Part shown: in pieces, positions 1-16,600 of the stretch
How the letters are laid out: the number at the start of each line of letters is the position of its first letter
Position numbering within the stretch: the stretch's first letter is position 1
Source of the DNA: Crossaster papposus
Lineage: Eukaryota; Echinodermata; Asteroidea; Velatida; Solasteridae
Assembly: GCA_037893245.1 (NCBI GenBank)
Contig: JBAIAA010000534.1
Location: 496,001 to 560,000, forward strand
Reading direction: 5' to 3'
DNA: 64,000 nucleotides
Notes under the pieces: model-generated
What the model was told of the DNA's origin: nothing
Seen by the model: the letters and a program-made list of their open reading frames with translations, nothing else
Databases searched by the model: none
Position numbers and translations under genes: made by a program

Positions 1-3889
<3,889 letters not shown>

Positions 3890-4966
3890 CCCTCCTCTGA
3901 AAAAAAACTTAATTTAAAGTCGAAAATTTCGGCTACTTTGATCCGAAATCAAAGTCACCGCTTGGCACATGTGCACACTGTGTTACGTGGATGACTTGCG
4001 AAGTTTCATTCACAAATTTAGAACAGCGCATGTGCGTAACGTTTTAGGTGCTATCAAATCCTCCTGGGGGCGCTATATAAAAGTAATGGTTATAATCATC
4101 AGGGTTTCCGAAACCTTCGCTTCGTTTCGGCTTTGGCTTCACCTCAAACTAAATTTAGAAGGAAACAAAAATTAAAAGTAATCCACAAAATTAATTAAAT
4201 TAACTTAAAAAAAACATTGACAAAAGTATAATAAAACACTGTGACTCGAAAGCCTGTCAATCCTTATTCGAATGGAAACATAAAATACATCTATATAACC
4301 CAGATAAATATTGTAAAAATTAAAACTAGAAATAACAATAACAGTTTGATTTAATGATATTACATGTAGTAGTGAAACATATTCACACATTTACAAATTA
4401 TTACAAACAATTACACTCCAACAAAGCAATAAAAAAAAATAAAAAAAATACTTTTGAGTTCATATACCAACCGATTTAATGTTTCTGAAGCACAAACAGG
4501 CACCAGAATGCGCCAAAATCGACTTAAGCCTCTAGCAAAACGGAGCCAGAGATTAAAAAAGGATGTCCAATGTCCAGATCGGTACCCACATTATCCACCA
4601 GGATAACGCATATCTTCTATATTCTTCGTGTTTAAAATGTTGACATTGTCTACAATACCGTTACTTAGTAAAACTTAATAAAACATTTTCCACCCTATTA
4701 TCTTAATATTGTTTAGGCTTGATGAAACGGGACAACTACCACCGGACAAACTGTTTAGGGTAGCACTTTCAAAACACACACCCTCCACAAATCCTACAGG
4801 GCGCCCTCATTTGATGCACTACATGTGTTCGAGATGTTATCGTCCGCTCCAGACGCACGTTCTTGATTTGCTGGATTAAACAATCGGGAAAATCTCTTCT
4901 TTTTCATCGGTCTAGACTTTCTTTCCATCCTGCACCTCGAGTGAAATTAACGTTGTAGCTACAGAC
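3890..4966. promoter_or_regulatory. Head-to-head intergenic region between PSMD7 and the coiled-coil gene (putative bidirectional promoter)
   Basis: The two start codons face away from each other across 1,077 bp, so both promoters and 5' UTRs must lie here unless upstream non-coding exons exist. Visible motifs are an NRF-1-like GCGCATGTGCG at 4026-4036 (one mismatch from the palindromic consensus), a TATA-like CTATATAAAAG near 4072-4082 on the plus strand, and CpG-containing sequence at 4840-4960. The 150 bp before 4967 is pyrimidine-rich and looks like 5' UTR. The middle (4170-4480) is very AT-rich with no clear signal. Function is inferred from gene arrangement; no start site can be read from sequence alone. 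Confidence 0.5.
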
Positions 4967-5125
4967 ATGTCTGAAAACGCCAACAATTCGACTGGAAAGC
5001 CGTCCAAACACGAGCAAGCAGCCCAGAATGATCGCCTTACCAACAAACATATTCAAACCCTCGGTTTTCTGCAAGACGTTGCTAGGGAAAATAAGGAAAT
5101 AAAAGCACGCGTTGACGAACTAGAG
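4967..5125 (+). CDS. Coiled-coil gene, coding exon 1
   Basis: The ATG at 4967 has G at -3 (CAGACATG). The exon encodes residues 1-53, from MSENANNSTGKPSKHEQ to KARVDELE. I place the donor at GAG|GTGGAT (intron from 5126) because it is phase 0 and the reading continues into exon 2 as DELE-AELSQC. The donor is weaker than the others. Confidence 0.82.
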
Positions 5126-8100
5126 GTGGATTGTTGCTTCTTCTTTTTTAAACCTAGTGCCCTATATAAGTAGTTTAATTATAACAATTATTGTAAACAT
5201 TTATCATTTTAATAAATTGCTTGTCATTAATCGAAGTAGATAATTTGCATCAATTACTGGGTCTGGGGCTCTATTTAATTATACTCTCTATAACTAAGTT
5301 GTATACATTAACTTAGCTAAAGAAATAATTAGGGCTAGGCCTAATTATTTTAAAGATTAAATAAAATTTAAATTAGACCCTATTTATTAGTAGTAGATTA
5401 AATTAAATTATAATAAATTGTTTTAATAAAACATTTTTTAAAATTTAATTTAATTTAATTTATTAATCTACAGGGTATAATTTAAATGTAATTTAATCTT
5501 TGAAATAATTAGGCCTAGCCCTAATTATTTATTTAGCTTAATGTACACAAGTTGGAGAGTATAAATAAAGCCTCTCACTGTGAACAGGTAAATGTTGCAA
5601 ATGCTACCAAAAGTAAGAGTGTGCTTTTCATTTATGACAATACAATTAATAATTTTATTACTCGTTTAACGACTAACGACTATTTTTTGTGATACTGTTC
5701 AAAACTTTGAATTGATTGCTGTCCAGTTTCCGGGATGCCTTTTAATTTGTATACATGCAGGCCTACATTGAAATAGGCATGAATAATAAGAAAACAAATT
5801 AATTTGTGTAAAAAATGAACTCTTAATTTAATAAGCTAATCCCTGTGAAGTTCAATTGTGGTGCTGTTGTTAAAGGGTGTATAAACCATTTACAGATATC
5901 GAGAATTTTACTACCAAAAATAACAGAATTATTAAGAAATATCTTACTTATTTAAAAGTAAATAATGATTGTAGGCATCCAGCTAAATTATTGCGCTAGA
6001 TCCTGTAATTGTTCCAAAAAATTGAATTTATAAATAAAAATCATGATCTTCGGATGGCAATTGCGATAAAAACCCCAAAACAACATAAGAACCACTGCCT
6101 AACGTTAGTTGAAAACGAAAGCCGTTTTTCTTGCTTTTCTCAGCATCCATGATTGTAAAACTTTAGACAAGTCAATTTATTTACGATATTTACTATAAAA
6201 TACAACCACCCAAATCCGCTTATACATCCACTTATTCGTGATCATTTAAGCAATTACCAATAATAGGCCCTATACTGTATAGATGTCACCATTTGCTTTT
6301 GCTGTAATTTTCGAAAATGAATGGATTAAAGGTATAGGATACACCATTTGCAGATATCAAAACAATTACTACCGAATTATTAAGAAATGTCTTACTCATT
6401 TGAAAGTAAATAATGATTCTAGGCATCCAGCAAAATTATTGCGCTAGATATCCTGTAATTATTCTGAAAAATTGAATGTTATGAAGAAAAAATTGCGATT
6501 GCCGGACGGTGATTGCGAAAAAACCACAAATAACATAAGAATAACTGCTCGACGCCGGTTGAAAACAAACGCTGTTTTTCGTGCTTTTCTCGGTGTCCAT
6601 GGTTGTAAAACTTCGGACAGGTCAGTTAAATGGTATTTACTATGAAATACAACCCCCTAAATCTACATATTCCTGATAATTCAAGCAATTACCAATGGTG
6701 TATCCTACCTTTAAGGCGGCTTGTATATTATGAAAAATATTGTGACACTGAACTATTTTAAAAGTTTATGGATGCTGGAAAAAACAAGAAATCTAATGTT
6801 TTTTTTGTAGTTTGGTTCTTTGACTAAGAAGTGGTGACAGGATACTACATTATTTCCAATTCCCTGAGTGAGGTGTCTGATATATATTCTGCTATCTACT
6901 ATGATCTAGTTAAAAACTGACACTAATAATAGCAGATCTTCAATTTTGTGTTATCCATTCACAGGCTGAGTTAAGTCAATGCGCCGATCTGCACACGCTA
7001 GGCAAGGAGACCAAACGCCGCATTCAGAGACTTCAAGACGACTTCAACAGACGTCTAGACCACAACAACAAGATGCTGACACAGAAACACAGGGAGGAGG
7101 TAGGTCAAATGGTCAAAGGTCATGTGAGATTAAAAAGGTCATGTGAGATTAAAAAGGTCATGTGAGATTAAAATGGTCATTCTATGGAAAAAAACTGCAA
7201 GCTGACAAGAATAGGAAAGGTTTCTGAAGTGGATAATAAACTCTTAATTTAATAAGCTAATCCCTGTGAAGTTCAATTGTTGTGCGCTGTTAAAGGTCGA
7301 ATACACCATTTGCAGACATCGAGAAATTTTACTACCAAATTATTAAGAAATATCCTACTTATTTGCAAGTAAATAATGATTCTAGTCATCCAGCAAAATG
7401 ATTGCGCTAGATATCCCCTCATTGTTTTGAAAATTTGAATTATATAAAAAAAAAACACGATAGCCAGATCCAGGGGGGGGCGGAGGGGGGCCCAAGAAAG
7501 TGCGCCACCAACGTTGAAATGTATCTCATTCGTTCTTCCACGCTCATGAGCCACACATCTCACACAGTAAATACGTATGATCGCTACCGCGAAGCGCTCC
7601 ATTGAAACACGTACAGATTTGCCCGTGTATCGCTCTCCGCATTTAGTGATTCATACAACGTCCGCAAAGCCAGGTACGCAGGCACGATCTACACGGATTT
7701 TGTTTGGGGCGATGTCATTTTCTGCCATTTTCGTTCGAAAACAACACGATAAAACGCAAGGGGGTCACAGGCAGATTTTTTTAAAAATTCAGTATATCAC
7801 TGCTACATCCTTTTTTAACGTATCCATGGAAAAAAATGAGTGGGGTCAAAGCACGATTTTTCACAATTTATCGATTATTATTGCCCTTTTTAGGGGAGGT
7901 ATTTGTTAACGTCGTTTGAGTATTTGTGCACAATCTCCACGCGCATCAACGGTACGTCAACGCTTAATTTTTTCGACTGCTTTTTCATTTTCAATACAAT
8001 TTTTGTCATTGGATGATAAACATTAAGGTAAATAACAACCTTGTACAACTACAAAAGACAAGATGTTAAGATTGGATGCCAAAAACTCTTTATTTTTTGA

Positions 8101-10572
8101 GTGAGAAAATTGTTCCCCCCTATTTTGAGAATGGACGGTACCACAGCGTTTCGCAATCACAGCCTCGAAGGGCCCCCCCCTCCGCCCCCCCCCTGGCCAG
8201 ATCATGGCTATCGCGAAAAAAACCAAATTATATAAAAAATGGTTGCCCGACAGTTGAAAACGAACGTCGTTTTTCTTCCTTTTTTCCACGGCATCCATGA
8301 TTGTAAAACTTCGGAGAGGTCAGTTAAATGATATTTACTATAAAATATACCCCCCCCCCCCCCAATCTAATAATTCTTGATAACTCAAACACTTAATTAA
8401 CAATGATGACTTTTAACACCAGATATAACATTAACATTGAATAACAAGAAGGAATGACCATTAATTTAAAGTGAGCCCTCTCTTGTTTGAAAAAAACCCA
8501 TAGTTTGCCTTTTCTCTGTTTCACTTCAAATAGCAAGTTTTGCACCTTAGAGTGAAGCCACATGATTTCAATTTGAAGCCCAATACTTGACAAGGGCCAT
8601 TTTCCAAACCCCAGCTTCGTCTCGGGCTTCATTCGTGCAGTTTAGCAATGGGCTTGAGCTGGCCGGAGACTAGCCCTAGAGAAGATACGATATTTAGAAG
8701 GGGTGACACCTGAACATGTTTTGGGAAGGGTGCCTAATTTGCATAAATGGTTAATACCGGATATTTAATATATTTGTTCCCATATTTAGGTATATTTTTA
8801 TTATTTTAATTTTTTTAAAGTTTATTTTGGTGATTCTACTTATTACTTCAATAACACTTTCTAAAACATATACGGTAAGTGACTGAATAATGATGAGAAC
8901 ATACATAGTAACGGAAAAAAATTACTACTTTTTGACCCTATAAAGTTGTGCGCATTTACCTTGTCTTCAGATATCATCAAGTAGTCAGTATAGATGAGCT
9001 TTAAATTCACCAAGTTGCTTACTGGCACAGTTACCCAATTAAAACCTTGTGGAAAATCATGTAATAATTACATTTTGATATTTATCTGAGCAAACATAAA
9101 CAGGATAAAATGGTGCCCCCCTGTAATACGTGTTAAGCTGGCAATATCTTTCTTGTGTAAGAACATTGAAATATTTTAAGAGGCATCATCAATTAAACAT
9201 TTGATAGTTTAATTGAATAAAACACACCTGTGTTTGTTAGTCCAAATTCAAGCAGTGGCCCGGTCCCAATTTTTTTACTAGTTATGCAAATTAACAAACC
9301 AGTCGCTTTGGTTAAATTTTAAACAAAAAGGGGATTTTTTTTGTGCTCACTGAAAAGGGCAGCTTTCTTATGATGTACGACCCATTCCTGATAATTCAAG
9401 CAATTACCAATGGTGTATCCTACCTTTAAATTGAACATTAAGAGATAGTTCATTTAACCGATAAAAGGGATAAAGTGTAGTTAGTTGTTTTGTCCGAGAT
9501 TTAAAAAAAGAAGCAATTTGAATAATGAGTGAAACCTTTTTTGTCTCTGAAGCACATGTCAGTTCTCGTGGGAATTTAAGTGTGGTGTTCTGAAACAGTT
9601 CATAGATGCATTGTCATGTTTTGTTTGTACAATTTGCATTATCTTGATTAAAATAAAAACCAGTTATGTGTTGCCAGAAATATGTTCTCCAACACTGAAT
9701 AAATTTGAGGCCCAAATTATTCAATGTAATTTGAGAATTAGGCCACTGGAGTTAATACAATTACGTGCGTGTAATTTATCTCCCACTACAACATCACATG
9801 TGTGTGTATATGGTGGGGTGTGTATGTGGGTATGTGTTGTGCCGCGCCGTGCCGCGCAGGCAGCACTAGAGGCGTGGGGAATCTGCCGGCCATAGCTCCC
9901 CTCACCCCGCTGATAATCTAGAGTACAGTGACTGGTGGAATTGGGTGATTCACCAAAACACTCGCAAGTGCAGCTGAAAAAGTCAATACCACCTAGCGAT
10001 GCCCCGCTGATTGCCAGCCGGGAGAGAAGCCCCAAAAGAGGGGAGAAAATGGACATTGTGCATCTTGAGTGGAGGGTCCTCCAATTCCCTGAGTCTGAAG
10101 CAAGGAACGATCTCGTGGAAGGAGAGAGAAAAGAGAGACATATATGAGGGGGAAGAGGTAGAGAATAGAGAAACGAGGAAGGGGATAAGATGAAGGAACC
10201 AAATTTATTCCAGTCAATCAGAGGTTTTTTTCTTCTTCATTTTGTTGACACGACAGTAATTGACAAGTGTTGACTCTGCCATTTCCTGAGCGAAGGCCGA
10301 CTGCTCTGCTCTGGCTTGATTTCTGATGCAGGGGGCAATCTTGTAGTAGGACAAGCTCTGCGTGGTAGATAACGCACCTGGTATGGTTAGAGTGGTGTTT
10401 TTAAAAAAATGGACGGAGATACGGCCATCGGAAGAGGGATTTTGAGATTTGAAGATTATAGGGTTGATCAGGACATGTTGCTTTGTTTAGAATCAAGTCG
10501 GGAAGGAGATAAAAGATAGAGAGACACAAGAGTGTCTCAGACGGCGTCTCTATAACTTGGCACTTAGCAGCG

Positions 10573-10627
<55 letters not shown>

Positions 10628-13600
10628 GCTAGTTTTGACATCTGGAAACCTCTTCGTAAGCACTTCTATTGTTTACAATTGTTTCCAAACACGCATCGGT
10701 CCTCTTCAGTCCGAACGTACTGTACACAAAACACGAAGCGCAAAAACTGCAACCTCGCGCAGCTAGTCTGGGCTAGGCTACAATACATGCAAATCAGTTG
10801 AATCCCATGTCACGCCTTGGAACAACCGTTTGCCTTGGCTTAAGTTTTTCAAACAAGTTTGGAGTCATGGACCAAATTTAAGTGGATACAAATGTATCAA
10901 AATTTTCCCTAAAAGATCGCCACTGCGGCTGCGACTGCGGCTGCGACTGCGACTGCGGTTGCAACTGCGACAGCAGCTGCAGCTGTAGCTATAGCTGCGG
11001 CGCCGGCTGCGGCTGCAGCGCCGGTGCCGGCTGCGACGGCGGCTGTGACTGCGACGGCAGTGGCAGCGATTGACCAGCTCAGATTTGCATAGCCATGCAG
11101 CTTGAGGTCACTGGTCGCACAGTTTGTCTCTACTGATACACGACTCTGTTCTGTTTGAAAAGTACCGGGTGTATGAGTACTTTGTGGCCAACCATTGACC
11201 GTTGAACAAAATCATCAAAATCTGTACATGTTACAGTTACAAAAACAGGATACTGATTCGCATACATCAAACACAGATTCCAATTATTCTGTCACACCAC
11301 TTGTAAAATACAGATCCCTCATTGTGTTTAACTCCAATGTCTCTTTCCAGCTCCACTTCCCTCCCCGCCCCCCTTCTGCCCCCTTCTCCCCCTTCTCCCC
11401 CTCCATTCTCCCTCCCCCCCCCCCCCCTCCATCACCTCATTCGCCTCCCCTCTCTCCAGTCCACAGTTTGCGCAGTCGTGTGTGCATAGCTGAAAGGACG
11501 ATATTTGCATTGATGCTATCCCCAGCAAGTGAGTAATTAAGTCAGTCCCATATTGACTCTCCGCTAGGAATGTGTGTTAATTGACAGGCCTTTCTGACAT
11601 GCACAAGTAGCTTGTCCTACGATGCCCTCTCAGATGTGTCAACGCACTCACTGACCCAGCTTTTTGGGCCAAGCACCACTGAATATTTTATTATTTTAAT
11701 AAGCTATTTCTACTCTTTCTTTTCTCTTTTTTTTTTTAACTGAGCTAAATCCGTCACCCATGTGCAAGGGATCGTGCGATAAATCTGACTTAATCAAAGA
11801 CCGAATCATATTACATGCAATTTGGACGGGACAATAAATCATTATAAATCCGGCGCTCTTGTATTAAAACATTTCTTATCACCTTTTTACAACGAGCCGA
11901 TATTTGTTTTTTAATTTTTCATTTATTTATGGGGAGAGCATCGTTCACCTGTCCCAGTTAGCCTGGTTGGGTTCATCTTGTGCAGTCTCAGTTCATTGTT
12001 ACGTCGTTTATTCCATCACCGAATCTGCCGTACCTGAAATATTTAACAAGCACTTTCATCAACACATCGATCATATCTTAAATATTTAAGAAGTGGTATA
12101 ATAAGAAATGCAAGATGAAGTTTAGTGAATGATACAGCAAACAGAATAATCCCGCCAACAATTGTTTGATTCATATTGGTTTTTGAATTGTTAACAATAT
12201 TTTTATGAAAAAAAATAAAGTTGAACAAATAAAACTATCAAAAAACAGGATTTGAACCTGTGACCTGCGGTTGTTGTCAATCTGGGAAGAATGAGAGAGA
12301 CTTGTGCGCAGAAAGTTCAAATTATAAGTTCTTTGATTAATTTTAGATCCCAATCCTAGTGAACACTGTCATGAACGCTCCAGTCACCATTGGCGACTCT
12401 GCTCATCATTTTCGTTCCTTAGTTTGACTCCGTGCCCTGCAAACTGATTTCAAATTGGTCCTGACATTCTTGTATTTAATCAGTTGATACTAACCACCCC
12501 GCAACAAAACTCGTCTTAAATCAGTCTAACCCGTGATATATTCATATCTAGGAAGATGCAGAGCCAGTCCGGATGCCATTTAACCAACTTTCCAACTTTC
12601 GGTATGCTCAGCAGGATTTTCTATTTGATTAATGTCTACTGGAAGCGAAGCTAAAAGAAGAAAAAAAATGCCAAAGAAAAACAGTCATGGAGGTTTCTGT
12701 AGGTCATACGGTCTCATTTACTAAGTCATTCCTCTCATATAACCCCCCCCCTCCCCCCCAAAAAAAAATTAAAATAAGAGAATTTTTAGTTGAAGTCCCG
12801 GGACAGATGCACAGCACATCCCATCACTTATTAAGGCACGGATTCAGGACTTGTCTTAATGTGCTATATTATTGCAGGAAGGAAGCCGATCGTTCGAGCC
12901 AGTGAATACAGTTGTTGGTTTCCTGTGTGAAGTACCGGGGCCAGTCACAGGTCTTTAAGGCAGCTAGGCTCTGACATCCCGGGAGGTTAGGGAAAGACTG
13001 GGTACGTGAGGACGGGGAGGGCAAATTGTGGGTGGGGAGTTGCAGGCTTGCGTTTGTATTGACCGGCAATCGTGGTCGTCAGACAAAAGAATTGGGAGTC
13101 AAACAATGGGTCCACGATTGACACAACGTCCACGATCTTTTCCCGTGTACAAATCCTATGAGTATAAACAAAAGAGGGAAGACGGTCTGACAATGCCCCG
13201 TCCACGATTGCCGGTCAAAACATAACTGTGTGGGTTGGTGTGTGTTGGGGGAGGATGCACAGAAGTTTGACGAATAGATTTAGGTTGTGGTGTGGGACAT
13301 AATGAAGCAAAATAGAGACGCAGGAAAATCTCTAATCTCCTTTTTGTGGTAGTAATTGTGCTTGCGGAATGTTGTGGTTTCTCAGGATTTTTTCTTCTCA
13401 TTTTTTAGAGGAGGTGGGGGTGGGGGGGGGGGGGGGGGGGGGGGTGCGTTAGGTAATATTAGTATAAAGAGTGTATAGGTATGGGGTACTAGGGGGAGTC
13501 CATCGGTCTCAAATCATGCTAGGTATAAGGTGGGTCTAGGGGCTTAAATGTCCTCCCTTTACCTACTTCCGGGCTGAAAGGGGAATGTAAGGGTTGGGTT

Positions 13601-16600
13601 GGGAGTGCGGAGAAGTGTTTGTTTGAGAGAAGATGTAGTTATTATGTAAATGAGGCTTGCCTTTGTGGGTGGGGCCCTTGAGGGATTTGGTTGTTGTCTG
13701 GGTTCAAGCTTTACTCGGACACGGTAGGCTTGTTTGTTTCGCGCAGACTTGGGGATCCGGAGCGTCGATATGCGATCCAGATCACGTTTTAACTGATCTT
13801 TATCGTGAGGAAGGTTCCCAAGATCAAAGATGGCGACGTGCGTGACGGGCGGACGGAAAAATGGATTATTTTATACCTGTATCACGGTTGGTTACAATAT
13901 GAAGTGAGCATTATTTGTGACAATATTTTGTCATTAATTTCTTTTCGAATGTATTTTTGTGATTAACAATAGTAAAATTGATTCATTTTTTTAATTTTGA
14001 AGTAGATGAGATTTAAGGGCATTTCACGGAGCTGCAATCTTCCTTTGTTCTTGGTCACTTTCAATTTCTGTGTTTTACACAGAGATGCAGAATCTTAGTG
14101 ACTTGAGAGATGGGAAATCTTGTCTCTTCAAGAAGCGTGTTTGTTTTTCCTTTTTTCCAATTAAAGTGGAAGTTTAAACTGTTTGCGTCACTGGAGATCG
14201 AGTGACATCGTTTTTAAACACAACCACTTCCATAATATATAGCACATGGCTTCTCTGTTCAAGAAGAATTATCAAAGCAAAAAAAATTAATAAAAAAAAT
14301 CACGGTCAATATTTAGATTAATCTTTTTCTTTTTTCGTTGGCATTTAATGAAACTCGGCTGCCACACCGCAAGTTGGCCATCAACCATCATCCAATACCA
14401 TGAAGGCAGTCTGGCTAACAATGAAGGAAATTGCAGTGTCGGAGAACATCTTGCCTGCGGCATTTTCCCACCCCTCCTACCCCTCTTCTCAACCTACTAG
14501 TATTCTTCAATCTCCTCCCTCCTCTTCCCAGCCTACAACCCCATGTGTTTGGTTTTTTAATTTGAGCGCGGCAGTACTCATCGCCAGCACCTCGCGTAGA
14601 GTATGGTACATTTTTTAGTTAGCGGGTAAAGTAAAGGGGTTATCCCTTATCGGTTATCCCTCCTTTAGATTAGAGAGTGCAGTGGCCTCTAACACTTCAC
14701 AGTTGATGTACATGTAGTGGGGCAAGACTTAAAGGTAGGATACACCATTTGCAGATACCGAAAATATTTACTCCCGAATTATTCTGAAATATTTTACTCA
14801 TCTAAAAGTAAATAATGATTCTAGGCATCCAGCAAAAGGATTGCGCTAGATATCCTGTAATTATACTGAAAAATGCGCGTTGGCATTGTCTTCGCCTTCC
14901 ACTTTTGTGGTCCGGGTTCGAATTCTCTCTGCAGGTTTCTTCGCGCCTGTGCCCAGTGCACTTTTGAGGAACCTATGGTTTCATTACCGGAAAGATATAA
15001 ATAGGAATAAATAAAAAAATTAAAAAACTGTTGGTCTCGATAAGACTTTGTACTTACGGTGTAATTGGCAAAGAAATTCTGCATTCACTAGGCTCTGTGC
15101 CAGCTCAAATGTGTACCAAAATCCCCTGCTGACATAGCTGTCTGCAAAATATTGACACATGGTTTTCTGCTATTTTAGTAAGAAAAGACTCATTCCGTTT
15201 AACTTTGCATACATCCATAAACCATTTTTTTTATATAAATAAGGCCGCATCCGATTGTGCCCACTGTGTGGGGAAATGCTGACAATAGCTGTAGCCGTAG
15301 CCGTAACTCTGGAAGCCTGTTTTGGATACCGCCTAAAACTTGCTGCAAACTTGCTTACTGATTGAATTGACAGAAAATATATGAATAACAAAAGTTCGAG
15401 TCTGACTAGATGTTGTATTTGTTTACCCTAACGTTTCCAAATCCATCAAAATTCCTTTCTCACCCCCCCCCCCCCCCCCATTTTGTTGTATTTGGGGGGA
15501 TTGGTGTCCTGCAGGCCTTGTTTGACTCAATTTGAATGGATTATGATAGACTAGCACCAGAAGCACTGTCTGGGGATCGGATTGGTTTTGTTCATATGAG
15601 CCATGTGTACTAAGTCCATCAAAATCAATCGGCTCATCAATAGTGGTGGTTCTATTTCATGTACACTAAGTGTAGAAAAAGCAGAGTGAGTGATAGATTT
15701 TGATGGATTTGGTCTTCTACTTTGTGAGGGGCTAGTGTTGAAATATCAGGTCTGTAACTTTTGGATTTCCGTAAAATTAGATTCAAGAGTGCTATACGAT
15801 CTGTCTCAGGATTGTTAACTTACAGTGTTTGTATATGTCACATTAACTGTCCTCTTGTATGTTAACTGACCTTCGACATGCATCAATGTACCATACCGTG
15901 CCACTGGCAGTAATTGATTTTTTTTTTACATGTTTACCCAATTAGTTTTGCCAGATGAGAAATTTCTTTCTCAAATCACCCAAAACACATCCTGGTTGGC
16001 AACACTGGGCAGATGTACATGTACATTTCCCAAATTAATTAATTTTCGTTGTTGCTAAAGAGTCTGTGTTTTTGCACAAACCAATCAGCGATTTTACAGG
16101 GGTATGTCCTCAAATGAGGTCAACCTCCCAACTGTACCATTGAGCTGTGAATTACAATACATCTGCAAGCAATTAAGTTGTGGAATAGATGCCCAGATAT
16201 ACTCAGCCAGGGTAATTTCCCCCAGACTTCCTCTCTTCGCAACCCCCCCCCCCCCCCCCCCCCCAACCTCACCAACCTCACCTCACCTCTCAACCTCCAT
16301 CCACGTTCAGGTTTTGGATTATACATTTAGCACCAAAGACGGAAATTTAATTAGAAAGGGTTAAATGTCTGTGTAGGATAAAAGTAGATGAGCAAGCACC
16401 TCTTAATGTAGGTCATGCGAAGCCGCCGCGTGAGCACTTGCGCAAACACGGACATGCAAAAAAACATGGTGATACTTGGGCAGACAGTCCCCTCTGTACA
16501 TGGCCCCCTTTTTTACACCCCTGGGGTCACCCCTTCCCCTAACTTTTTTGAAACAGCGTTCTGAATCTGACAAATACTGTATGTTTTCTGACATACTTAA

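Larger units (their letters stand above)
7290..8404 (+). mobile_element. Family A TTAA-MITE, copy A3, split by a nested hAT-like element
   Basis: The left half begins TTAAAGGTCGAATACACCAT at 7290 and runs to 7470. The right half resumes at 8196 with the rest of the central hairpin (ATGGCTATCGCG) and continues through GTAAAACTTCGGAGAGGTCA. The right terminus is decayed (AACTCAAACACTTAATTAA). Removing the insert and one copy of the target duplication restores the central hairpin (CGATAGCCA pairs with TGGCTATCG). Confidence 0.9.

Noticed and set aside
7577-7909. 110-codon frame inside the hAT-like element as a transposase remnant
   Set aside because: No recognisable transposase, BED or dimerisation motif. 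The element is too short and the frame has no similarity I can identify.
10557-10766. Frame with a long run of valine
   Set aside because: Translation of the (GTT)n microsatellite.
10882-11073. Cys/Gly/Asp-rich small protein resembling a metallothionein or antimicrobial peptide
   Set aside because: The cysteine pattern follows directly from the hexanucleotide repeat. There is no signal peptide and no metallothionein spacing. Kept as a repeat finding only.
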